A stretch of 64,000 nucleotides of DNA, from positions 20,075,027 through 20,139,026 of the forward strand of contig OY759221.1 of the NCBI GenBank assembly GCA_963662175.1, written 5' to 3'. A program made the translations under genes and the position numbers. Of the stretch, positions 54,345-64,000 are shown one piece after another. Below the pieces are notes generated by a model. It did no database searches, was not told where the DNA came from, and saw only the letters and a program-made list of their open reading frames with translations. This DNA is from Aradus depressus. Taxonomy: Eukaryota; Arthropoda; Insecta; Hemiptera; Aradidae. Position 1 is the stretch's first letter; each line of letters opens with the position of its first letter.

Positions 54345-55415
54345 TGTACACTCAATTATCGAAGGGTCTCCTATGTTCCTAGGCGGGGAATCAAAGCCCC
54401 CGTTTGAGTGTAGCTCTACCTAGCCAACGGAGCCCTCTCCTCTACCCATTATCAGAATGCTAACAATCTTTAAAATTATTTTTTCCACGAAACAACAAAA
54501 AAAATTACCTTTTTTTTCAAAACTTGGTATTCTCCATTTATTTTTTGTATAAAAGAAATATTCGTAAAATGTTATATAGGATACACAAAATGGTGATGAG
54601 ACATTTAGTGTGTTGATTCAATTATTTAATAAACTGCTCCACAAAAAACCGGCGCACTCTGAAAATGTTGACTTTTTTTTGTAATTCTTTTTTGTTTGGA
54701 TCAAAATATTGTTTAGCATGTATAAACACTTAGCGAAACTATGAGGAGAAGGGACTGCGCTGGTTTTTTGGAAGGGACTGCGCTGGAATTCAGACTGCGC
54801 TGGTTTTTTTGTGGAGCAGTGTATTTCTTTATTTGTACCACTTCCCCCATTTAATTACTTCTCTTTCCTCCTCCCCTTTTCGTCAATAAGAACAACAATA
54901 GTCTATATTTTAAGTCGGGTTGTTTTATAGAAGTATCCTGAAAAGTTATTGTATATCGAGTCAGCCATTTTTTGAGTTATTATATAACAGAGACAAATGG
55001 TTTTATATATTAAGATATAAATATCCATTAATTGCTATGTTATAGCCTTGCTACTCCGAATGATTATGGATGTATTCATTTTTGTGTTTCTGTATATATA
55101 TGTATGTTTAATGTAGTTATTGCAGAATTATGAAATTAATGTTATAATGATGTGTAATATTTGTTTAAAATGTTTCCCTTTTATGAAATAAACGTTGATG
55201 TTTTATTTTATTTATATTTTTCTAAACCCTTATCATCTTTTTGGAATGGAGGAAAATTATCAATTTGGTAAGCGCTGAAGGATACATGGTGAAAAATGTG
55301 AGGATATATTTTGTCAATGTTCCAAAATCAAATGTTGGAATGTTTTATTTTTTTCAAATGTTCTCTGGATACGCATTGAAAAGTTAACAATCTTTATTTT
55401 ACTCACCCAACTATA
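54345..55415. other. Intergenic DNA without recognised gene
   Basis: A local imperfect repeat GGGACTGCGCTGG occurs twice near 54750-54785. Otherwise nothing recognised. Confidence 0.35.
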
Positions 55416-55419
55416 GTCG

Positions 55420-55680
55420 TATGTAGTTTAGGGGAAGTTATGTAATCGGTAAAACGAAAGTCGCAACGGGGTAACTCCTGACAGAATATATATTACCTAT
55501 TGAACCTATCGAGAGGGATTAGAGGGAGAGCGGAAACTTTTTATCTAACTTGGGCAATACAATGGCAACTTGTTTACTTACCGTTTTCAATAGTTCATGT
55601 GTCCTTATGTTGGTTGTCTGTATGGTTGTGTCTCTGCTTGCTGTGTTTCTATACCGTTGACCTTATTTATGGACACAAAA
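55420..55680 (+). repeat. Family A-like fragment
   Basis: GGGGAAGTTATGTAATCGGT and CTATCGAGAGGGATTAGAGG resemble forward family A modules. The overlapping open frame is incidental. Confidence 0.35.
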
Positions 55681-55769
55681 TTTGCAAATATTCAGTACTT
55701 TTGTTTTCATACAAATTAAAATGTGAAAAAAATCTAAATATTTTCTCACTTTTTCTGTGATTATTATGT

Positions 55770-56830
55770 ATTAAGCCGTTTTAAGACTTTCGGGGTCCTT
55801 GAATTATTTTTTTCATTTTTTCTATATCCTCCCTCAACTTTATTTTTAATGTTTTATATAATACACCAGAACATTTTAGAATCTTATAGAATGTCATGCT
55901 TTTTCCAGCATGTTTCTCGAATTGGAAGAAATTTCTAGAAAAATTCAATTGAACATCATAGAAAACAATGGTAAATCTAGGTCCGGCGACCTGGCGGGCC
56001 AATCGATCACACCACTTCTACCAATCCAAGTGATAAAATTTTGCGTAAGCCAATCCCGAACTGCAATAAGAATTCTAGAGGTAGGAGTGACAGTGCAAGA
56101 TCGTCTGACGTGCAAAGTGACTGTTGGTCAAATGCGTAACGGAGGGCATTTTGAGAACAGGCTTTCTTAATAACGCTTTAGATAAATCTTTAGGTTTTTT
56201 TTTAACTTGTGGGTAGATACTTTCATTGTTTTTTTGTTTTCAGTTCGTAATTTGACTTTATAGACACCATTTTTTCAATTAAAAACATAGTGTACTATCT
56301 ACCTTGTGATCAACCTCTACCCTTATCGTACACCAATGTCACGCAGTTTTTACCACCTACATGATCTACATTGCTCGTATCATTAAAGTGATAATAACTA
56401 TTTCGACTATACCATCAGAAAGCTGATTAAATGTACAAGTTTTCATGAGATTTGACAGCTTGCCAGAATTTTTTTAGAAGAGCAGTGATCCTCCAAATTG
56501 TTCCATACACTTATAATTTGTTGACATTTAACGTTTTGAGCTGCTATTGCGGTCCGAATTATGATACTTTTCACATTGAACGTGCGTTTTTCTTACAGAA
56601 AATTTAACTCTGATTTTGAAAAAGCTGCCAAAAGTTGAGGAAAAATGAGTGAAAGTAGAAAAAATTGAGTTTTTATTATGAGAAACGTGATTTTCTCGAA
56701 CAACCCTTTAAAAAATCATATCTCGAGAACGAATTGAGATAGAAAGGTATGGTTGGCGGCGTTTTACTCCATTTTCGATGTAGGTTCACGCATATGTTTT
56801 TTTGCATCTACGAGCGGTTCACCCTGTATA
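55770..56830 (-). mobile_element. IS630/Tc1-mariner-type transposon, decayed
   Basis: On the minus strand the right boundary carries TATACAGGGTGAACC (about 56830), a common terminus of such elements. Behind it is AT-rich DNA and then, at about 56060-55965, the phrase VRDWLTQNFITWIGRSGVID followed by WPARSPDL. The WP.RSPDL..DFFLWG region is a hallmark of DDE_3 transposases. Frame breaks occur on both sides. The left end of the element is not certain. Confidence 0.6.
55930..56170 (-). pseudogene. DDE_3 transposase remnant
   Basis: The coding-like piece described for the surrounding element. The residues after SPDL have lost the expected DFFLWG, so the catalytic end is destroyed. Confidence 0.6.
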
Positions 56831-56834
56831 CATG

Positions 56835-57380
56835 TATACTTATTTTGTCTTTTCACACTCGCTAAATTTATGTCGTTTTCAGTGTTATTTTCTGGAGAGT
56901 GAAAAAGAAAAAGAAATCTTTATAAAATATGTTGAATTAATTTCTCATTTCATATTACAAAGACATGGTCTGTTCAATAAACACGAACATATTATGCTTT
57001 GACGAGATTCCACTTTTGCGGTTGAGATACGTAGATTTGCTAAGAAAACTGGGAGACTAGGTCCTTCATGAAAGACTCGCTATTTTCCCGTCCAGGTATG
57101 AAGCCAAGGTAAGGCGGAAACCTAGTGTTTCCAGGTAAGATAAGACCATTGGAAGTTTAGATGCATTATATATAATATTGCAAAAAAAAAAAATATATAT
57201 ATATTAAAACTACTGTTTTCTTGTTTATTTATTTACTTTCATAAGACTACAATTATGTATACTAGGTACATTAGAAAATTAAATAATTCACATCTATTTG
57301 TCACTAATAACATAATAAGAGTTTTCTTAAATTAATTATTTTTTAATTTCATAAAGATGAGTCATCATTACCTAAATTTT
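56835..57380. other. Downstream flank of the FAR gene
   Basis: AT-rich; likely contains the cleavage site region of the minus-strand FAR transcript near its right edge. No other feature. Confidence 0.35.
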
Positions 57381-57387
57381 TTATTGA

Positions 57388-57496
57388 CTATTCAATAAAT
57401 AATATTGTTTTCATAAAACGAGATGTGAAGCAGCCAGCTCCTACCAGGAATAGAAATACGCCCAGGATAATTGTTGCATAATGAAAAACAGCCAAT
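57388..57496 (-). CDS. FAR terminal exon (transmembrane tail)
   Basis: One base completes the split Lys codon. Then 35 residues with one strong membrane helix and stop. AATAAA occurs within 15 bases of the stop codon, so either the 3' UTR is very short or a later signal is used. Confidence 0.82.
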
Positions 57497-57696
57497 CTGA
57501 AATGATTTAGAAAAAAAGTCATGCAGAGAACAACGTATAACACAATCGTTATTTAATAGTATAGAATTTTGATTACTAATATAATATCTTACTTTTTAGC
57601 CAGTTTGGAATCTCTTTCCTTATCGATCTTGTCCCTCAAAATATATTTTCGTATTCCGTCCAAATAAACTTGAAGGTAGGTTGACCAATCAATATC
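57388..57696 (-). CDS. Fatty acyl-CoA reductase, last two coding exons (partial)
   Basis: Reading leftward: exon 57696-57593 (acceptor ATTTCAG, donor GTAAGA) encodes DIDWSTYLQVYLDGIRKYIL and then a charged RDKIDKERDSKLAKK. Exon 57496-57388 (acceptor ATTTCAG) encodes LAVFHYATIILGVFLFLVGA and ends at TAG. (D/E)IDW..Y.....GIRKY(V/L)L(K/R) is the signature of the FAR_C (Sterile) domain, followed as usual by a C-terminal transmembrane helix. FARs reduce fatty acyl-CoA to fatty alcohols for waxes, hydrocarbons or pheromones. The catalytic NAD-binding part is outside the window to the right. Which FAR paralogue it is cannot be told from this end. Confidence 0.85.
57593..57696 (-). CDS. FAR penultimate exon (FAR_C domain end)
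   Basis: 104 bases starting at a codon boundary (GAT) and leaving two bases for the next exon. Both splice sites are canonical. Confidence 0.85.
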
Positions 57697-57869
57697 CTGA
57701 AATTAAAATAGTGATATTAAATATAAGAATAGAACTTGATTATTTAATTGTCAGATGGCAAATTCACATAGTAAATGCAGCTCACAAAGCCAATATTATG
57801 GTCAACTAATCAATGGACTGTGAGAAGCTGGGCAGGTGGAGGTGTCTTGCATACATTTATATTTGATAT

Positions 57870-57975
57870 TTAACTTTTTTTTTTTTTGCAGATATTGTGA
57901 AACACTTGATGAAAATAAAGAAAACGTATGTTTTTAAAAAATATTGTCTATTTCACAAATCTATATTAATAAAGC
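57870..57975. repeat. Small repeat related to 14695-14875
   Basis: TTTTTTGCAGATATTGTGAAACA and AAAATATTGTCTATTTCACA match the 14.7 kb element. It lies next to the left edge of the satellite block. Confidence 0.45.
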
Positions 57976-57979
57976 TGAA

Positions 57980-59893
57980 ACGGGGTTTGTTTGTATGTTT
58001 GTTCCAGCATCACGCCCAAACGGCTGGACGGATCTTCATGAAACTTCACATGTAGCATTCTTTTGAGCCCGATTGAATAATAGGCTATGTGGCGACCCAA
58101 AATTTTGAACGGTAGGGGGGGTTGTAAGGGGGGCCTAAGTATATAAATAGTCCTACCTCATTAACGGTTGGTCGGATTGTCACGAAATTTCACATGTAGT
58201 ATTCTTAAAGGCCAATATGAAAAATATTGTGTGTGGCGTCCCAAAATTTTTAATGGAAGGGGGGGTTGTGGGCGTAGTCCTAAATATAAATATAGTGATA
58301 GATCTTTAACGGATGATCAGATTGTCATGAAATTTCACATGTAGTATTCTTAAAGGCCAACTTGAAAAATATTGTGTGTGGCGTCCCAAAATTTGAAATG
58401 GGAGGGGGGGTTGAGGGGGGGGGGCTAAGTATAAATATAGAGCTAGCTCATTAACGGTTGATCGTATTGTCACGAAATTTCCCATGTAGTATTCCTGAAG
58501 GCCAAATAGAAAAATATGGTGTGTGGCGTCCCAAAGTTTTCAACGGGTGGGGGGTTTGGGGGGGGGGGGGGGCTAAGTATAAATATAGAGCTAGCTCATT
58601 AACGGTTGATCGTATTGTCACGAAATTTCCCATGTAGTATTCCTGAAGGCCAAATAGAAAAATAAGGTGTGTGGCGTCCCAAAGTTTTCAACGGGTGGGG
58701 GGTTTGGGGGGGGGGGGCTAAATATAAATATAGAGCTAGCTCATTAACGGTTGATCGTATTGTCACGAAATTTCCCATGTAGTATTCCTGAAGGCCAAAT
58801 AGAAAAATAAGGTGTGTGGCGTCCCAAAGTTTTCAACGGGTGGGGGGTTTGGGGGGGGGGGGGGGGCTAAATATAAATATAGAGCTAGCTCATTAACGGT
58901 TGATCGTATTGTCACGAAATTTCCCATGTAGTATTCCTGAAGGCCAAATAGAAAAATAAGATGTGTGGTGTCCCAAAGTTTTGAACGGGTGGGGGGGTTG
59001 GGGGGGGGGGGGGGCTAAGTATAAATATAGAGCTAGCTCATTAACGGTTGATCGTATTGTCACGAAATTTCCCATGTAGTATTCCTGAAGGCCAAATAAA
59101 AAAATAAGGTGTGTGGTGTCCCAAAGTTTTGAACGGGAGGGGGGGTTGTGGGGGGGCCTAAGTATAAATATAGAGCTAGCTCATTAACGGGTGGTCGCAT
59201 TGTCACGAAATTTCCCATGTAGTATTCCTGAAGGCCAAATAAAAAAATAAGGTGTGTGGCGCCCCAAAGTTTTGAACGGGAGGGGGGGTTGTGGGAGGGC
59301 CTAAGTATAAATATAGAGCTAGCCCATTAACGGGTGGTCGCAATGTCACGAAGTTTCACATGTAGTAAAAAAAAAAGGTGTGTGGCGACCCAAAGTTTTG
59401 AACGGGAGGGGGGGTTGTGGGGGGGGGGGGGGGGGCTAAGTATAAATATAGTGGTAGCTCATTAACGGGTGGTCGTATTGTCATGGAATTTCACATGTAG
59501 TATTCTTAAAAGCCAATATAGGGTGTATAAGTCACAAAATTTTGAACGGGAGGATGGATTGATGGGGGCCTAAGTATAAGTATAGTGATGTCATTAACGG
59601 ATGATCGGATTGTCACGAAATTTCACATGTAGTATTCATAAAGGCCAAATAGAAAAATAGGGTGTTTGACATCAAAAAATTGTGAACGGGAGGGGGGTTA
59701 TGGGGGTATTTGAAGATAGTGATAGGTCATTAACGGATGATTGGATTGTCATGGAATTTCACATGTAGTATTCATGATGGCCAAATAGAAAAATACACTA
59801 TGTGACATCTTAAAAATTTGGAGGGGGGGGGGGCTAAGCATAAAAATAATGATGAATGATTAAAGGGCAATCGGATTGTCATGAATTTCACAT
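57980..59893 (+). repeat. G-rich tandem array, about 145-bp unit (block 1)
   Basis: About 13 units. A typical unit runs from CTAAGTATAAATATAGAGCT through ATTGTCACGAAATTTCCCAT and GGTGTGTGGCGTCCCAAAGT to a G-run of 10-18 bases. Spacings between CTAAGTATAAATATAGAGCTAG occurrences are 148, 145, 149, 148 and 143, varying with G-run length. The left edge (TAAAGCTGAAACGGGGTTTG) is more diverged, as expected of an array edge. No coding content. Confidence 0.92.
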
Positions 59894-59895
59894 GT

Positions 59896-60045
59896 AGTAG
59901 TAGTAACTATGTATTCGCTGTGGGGTTCACTGTTGCAAGACATTTACTAGCTGTGATGCCCAGCGTTCCTAACTATGTAGTATCTATGGGGTCCGCTGTT
60001 ACAAAACACTTACTAGCTGTGTTGCCCAGCGTTCCGAACTGTCAC
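59896..60045 (+). repeat. Short island of the 66-bp satellite
   Basis: About 2.2 units of the 66-bp satellite (GTGGGGTTCACTGTTGCAAG and CCCAGCGTTCC) interrupt the 145-bp array. It closely matches the left edge of the long 66-bp array at 61184. Confidence 0.88.
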
Positions 60046-61180
60046 GTATTGTCACGAAATTTCCCATGTAGAATTCCTGAAGGCCAAATAAAAAAATAAG
60101 GTGTGTGGCGTCCCAAAGTTTTGAACGGGAGGGGGGGTTGTGGGGGGGCCTAAGTATAAATATAGAGCTAGCTCATTAACGGGTGGTCGCATTGTCACGA
60201 AATTTCCCATGTAGTATTCCTGAAGGCCAAATAAAAAAATAAGGTGTGTGGCGTCCCAAAGTTTTGAACGGGAGGGGGGGTTGTGGGGGGGCCTAAGTAT
60301 AAATATAGAGCTAGCTCATTAACGGGTGGTCGCATTGTCACGAAATTTCCCATGTAGTATTCCTGAAGGCAAAATAAAAAAATAAGGTGTGTGGCGTCCC
60401 AAAGTTTTGAACGGGAGGGGGGGTTGTGGGGGGGCCTAAGTATAAATATAGAGCTAGCTCATTAACGGGTGGTCGCATTGTCACGAAATTTCCCATGTAG
60501 TATTCCTGAAGGCCAAATAAAAAAATAAGGTGTGTGGCGTCACAAAGTTTTGAACGGGAGGGGGGGTTTTGGGGGGGCCTAAGTATAAATATAGAGCTAG
60601 CTCAATAACGGGTGGTCGCATTGTCACGAAGTTTCACATGTAGTAAAAAAAAAGGTGTGTGGCGACCCAAAGTTTTGAACGGGAGGGGGGGTTGTGGGGG
60701 GGGGGGGGGGCTAAGTATAAATATAGTGGTAGCTCATTAACGGGTGGTCGTATTGTCATGGAATTTCACATGTAGTATTCTTAAAAGCCAATATAGGGTG
60801 TATAAGTCACAAAATTTTGAACGGGAGGATGGATTGATGGGGGCCTAAGTATAAGTATAGTGATAAGTCATTAACGGATGATCGGATTGTCACGAAATTT
60901 CACATGTAGTATTCATAAAGGCCAAATAGAAAAATAGGGTGTTTGACATCAAAAAATTGTGAACGGGAGGGGGGTTATGGGGGTATTTGAAGATAGTGAT
61001 AGGTCATTAACGGATGATTGGATTGTCATGGAATTTCACATGTAGTATTCTTGATGGCCAAATAGAAAAATACACTATGTGACATCTTAAAAATTTGGAG
61101 GGGGGGGGGGGGGGGGCTAAGTATAAAAATAATGATGAATGATTAAAGGGCAATCGGATTGTCATGAATTTCACATGTAG
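60046..61180 (+). repeat. G-rich tandem array, about 145-bp unit (block 2)
   Basis: About 8 units. The stretch 60620-61180 repeats the order and odd variants of 59344-59895, including the shortened unit after TGTAGTAAAAAAAA and the ATGGATTGATGGGGGCC variant. A segment of about 1.28 kb was thus duplicated in tandem. Confidence 0.92.
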
Positions 61181-61183
61181 TAG

Positions 61184-63922
61184 TAGTAACTGTGGGGTTC
61201 ACTGTTGCAAGACATTCTCTAGCTGTGATGCCCAGCGTTCCTAACTATGTAGTATCTATGGGGTCCGCTGTTACAAAACACTTACTAGCTGTGTTGCCCA
61301 GCGTTCCGAACTTTGTACTAGCTGTGGGGTCCGCTGTTGCAAGGCACATACTAGATGTGGTGTCCAGGGTTCCTAACTTCGTACTAGCTGTGGTGTCCGC
61401 TGTTGCAAGGCACAAACTAGATGTGGTGCTCAGCCTTTCCTAACTTCGTACTAGCTGTGGGGTCCGCTGTTGCAAGGCACATACTAGATGTGGTGCTCAG
61501 CGTTCCTAACTTCATACTAGCTGTGGGGTCCGCTGTTGCAAGGCACTTACTAGCTGTGTTGCCCAGCGTTCCTAACTTCGTACTAGCTGTGGTGTCCGCT
61601 GTTGCAAGGCACATACTAGATGTGGTGCCCAGGGTTCCTAACTTCGTACTAACTGTGGGGTCCGCTGTTACAAAACACTTACTAGCTGTGTTGCCCAGCG
61701 TTCCTAACTTCGTACTAGCTGTGGTGTCCGCTATTGCAAGGCACAAACTAGATGTGGTGCTCACCGTTCCTAACTTCATACTAGCTGTGGGGTCCGCTGT
61801 TGCAAGGCACAAACTAGATGTGGTGCCCAGGGTTCCTAACTTCGTACTAGCTGTGGTGTCCGCTGTTGCAAGGCACAAACTAGATGTGGTGCTCAGCGTT
61901 CCTAACTTCGTACTAGCTGTGGGGTCCGCTGTTGCAAGGCACATACTAGATGTGGTGCCCAGGGTTCCTAACTTCGTACTAGCTGTGGTGTCCGCTGTTG
62001 CAAGGCACAAACTAGATGTGGTGCTCAGCGTTCCTAACTTCGTACTAGCTGTGGGGTCCGCTGTTGCAAGGCACATACTAGATGTGGTGCTCAGCGTTCC
62101 TAACTTCATACTAGCTGTGGGGTCCGCTGTTGCAAGGCACTTACTAGCTGTGTTGCCCAGCGTTCCTAACTTCGTACTAGCTGTGGTGTCCGCTGTTGCA
62201 AGGCACATACTAGATGTGGTGCCCAGGGTTCCTAACTTCGTACTAGCTGTGGGGTCCGCTGTTACAAAACACTTACTAGCTGTGTTGCCCAGCGTTCCTA
62301 ACTTCGTACTAGCTGTGGTGTCCGCTGTTGCAAGGCACAAACTAGATGTGGTGCTCAGCGTTCCTAACTTCATACTAGCTGTGGGGTCCGCTGTTGCAAG
62401 GCACAAACTAGATGTGGTGCCCAGGGTTCCTAACTTCGTACTAGCTGTGGTGTCCGCTGTTGCAAGGCACAAACTAGATGTGGTGCTCAGCGTTCCTAAC
62501 TTCATACTAGCTGTGGGGTCCGCTGTTGCAAGGCACAAACTAGATGTGGTGCCCAGGGTTCCTAACTTCGTACTAGCTGTGGTGTCCGCTGTTGCAAGGC
62601 ACAAACTAGATGTGGTGCTCAGCGTTCCTAACTTCGTACTAGCTGTGGTGTCCGCTGTTGCAAGGCACTTACTAGCTGTGGTGCCCAGGGTTCCTAACTT
62701 CGTACTAGCTGTGGGGTCCGCTGTTGCAAGGCACATACTAGCTGTGGTGCCCAGGGTTCCTAACTTCGTACTAGCTGTGGGGTCCGCTGTTACAAAACAC
62801 TTACTAGCTGTGTTGCCCAGCGTTCCTAACTTCGTACTAGCTGTGGTGTCCGCTGTTGCAAGGCACAAACTAGATGTGGTGCTCAGCGTTCCTAACTTCA
62901 TACTAGCTGTGGTGTCCGCTGTTGCAAGGCACATACTAGATGTGGTGCTCAGCGTTCCGAACTTCGTACTAGCTGTGGGGTCCGCTGTTGCAAGGCACAT
63001 ACTAGATGTGGTGCTCAGCGTTCCTAACTTCGTACTAGCTGTGGTGTCCGCTGTTGCAAGGCACATACTATATGTGGTGCCCAGGGTTCCTAACTTCGTA
63101 CTAGCTGTTGTGACCGCTGTTGCAAGGCACATACTAGATGTGGTGCTCAGCGTTCCGAACTTCGTACTAGCTGTGGGGTCCGCTGTTGCAAGGCACATAC
63201 TAGATGTGGTCCCAGGGTTCCTAACTAACTTCGTACTAGCTGTGGTGTCCGCTGTTGCAAGGCACATACTAGATGTGGTGCTCAGCGTTCCGAACTTCGT
63301 ACTAGCTGTGGGGTCCGCTGTTGCAAGGCACAAACTAGATGTGGTGCTCAGCGTTCCGAACTTCGTACTAGCTGTGGGGTCCGCTGTTGCAAGGCACATA
63401 CTAGATGTGGTGCCCAGGGTTCCTAACATCGTACTAGCTGTGGTGTCCGCTGTTGCAAGGCACATACTAGATGTGGTGCTCAGCGTTCCGAACTTCGTAC
63501 TAGCTGTGGGGTCCGCTGTTGCAAGGCACAAACTAGATGTGGTACTCAGCGTTCCGAACTTCGTACTAGCTGTGGGGTCCGCTGTTGCAAGGCACATACT
63601 AGATGTGGTGCCCAGAGTTCCTAACTTCGTACTAGCTGTGGGGTCCGCTGTTGCAAGGCACAAACTAGTTGTGGTGCCCAGGGTTCCTAACTTCGTACTA
63701 GCTGTGGTGTCCGCTGTTGCAAGGCACATACTAGATGTGGTGCTCAGCGTTCCTAACTTCGTACTAGCTGTGGGGTCCGCTGTTACAAGGCACAAACTAG
63801 ATGTGGTACTCAGCGTTCCGAACTTCGTACTAGCTGTGGGGTCCGCTGTTGCAAGGCACATACTAGATGTGGTGCCCAGAGTTCCTAACTTCGTACTAGC
63901 TGTGGTGTCCGCTGTTGCAAAT
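61184..63922 (+). repeat. 66-bp satellite array, about 41 units
   Basis: Unit of 66 bp, for example ACTTCGTACTAGCTGTGGGG, then TCCGCTGTTGCAAGGCACAT and ACTAGATGTGGTGCTCAGCG. Because 66 is a multiple of 3 and the unit lacks stops, one frame on each strand is open: 61421-63925 on + and 63861-61417 on -. Variation falls mostly at a few positions that would change residues (Gly/Val, Ile/Lys/Leu, Ser/Arg), not at silent positions, so I do not treat either frame as a gene. One unit at about 63210 has a -1 and +4 change that happens to keep the frame. Confidence 0.93.
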
Positions 63923-64000
63923 TAATACAGCTATGTTGGTAGATAGGCAGCATCCAGAAACGAAGATGGTCAACCAAAGAAAGATTCAGATGTATCGGGA
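63923..64000. other. Right edge after the satellite
   Basis: A short non-satellite end; no feature could be identified. Confidence 0.4.

Noticed and set aside
58451..59075. Two similar 60-codon minus frames (58451-58633, 58893-59075)
   Set aside because: They are copies of the 145-bp satellite translated by chance.
57980..63922. CRISPR-like array
   Set aside because: Units are contiguous tandem repeats without unique spacers, and the sequence is insect nuclear DNA.
61417..63925. Two very long open frames on opposite strands as protein genes
   Set aside because: They arise from a 66-bp tandem repeat without stops. Variants change residues freely, there is no recognisable domain, and no promoter or splice evidence.

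Overview
The window is insect nuclear DNA: AT-rich, long introns, GT-AG splice sites and dense transposon debris. A DUF1676 (Osiris-type) gene, a family restricted to insects, and a fatty acyl-CoA reductase tail support this. A hemipteran is my guess only. Most open frames are fragments of transposons or of tandem repeats.

Three host genes can be supported. (1) A four-exon Osiris-like gene on the + strand (about 15.3-38.8 kb): a secreted or membrane protein whose introns of 13.0 and 8.6 kb are packed with mobile elements. (2) A complete SH2B/Lnk adaptor gene on the + strand (42.07-46.02 kb, four coding exons, 484 residues): Phe-zipper, PH domain, SH2 domain and a C-terminal Cbl-binding type tyrosine motif. 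It would act in insulin or receptor tyrosine kinase signalling. (3) The last two coding exons of a fatty acyl-CoA reductase on the - strand (57.39-57.70 kb), convergent with Lnk; the rest of the gene lies to the right, beyond at least 6.3 kb of satellite DNA. The three genes do not form a functional unit.

Layout. 0-15 kb: nested SINEs, hAT-type elements, Jockey-like LINE remnants and a Gag remnant. 15-38.8 kb: the Osiris-like gene; intron 1 holds SINEs, an internally deleted RTE LINE, an APE-endonuclease LINE fragment and several palindromic elements, and intron 2 holds a young 5.03-kb LTR element (29625-34654) on the - strand with near-identical 764-bp LTRs, a 4-bp target duplication and only a coiled-coil Gag-like frame. 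38.8-42 kb: 3' UTR and unassigned DNA. 42-48.6 kb: Lnk and its probable 3' UTR. 48.7-57.3 kb: intergenic, with a SINE, a Penelope-like palindrome, a DDE transposase remnant and a second SINE family. 57.4-64 kb: FAR tail exons, then two interleaved satellites, a G-rich unit of about 145 bp and a 66-bp unit in about 40 copies with higher-order structure, whose two long opposite frames I consider non-coding.

The most interesting structures are the satellite block, the young Gag-only LTR element, a tRNA-derived SINE with telomere-like (CCTAA)n tails, and the nested hAT/SINE insertions. No bacterial genes, CRISPR, rRNA or convincing functional tRNA genes were seen.
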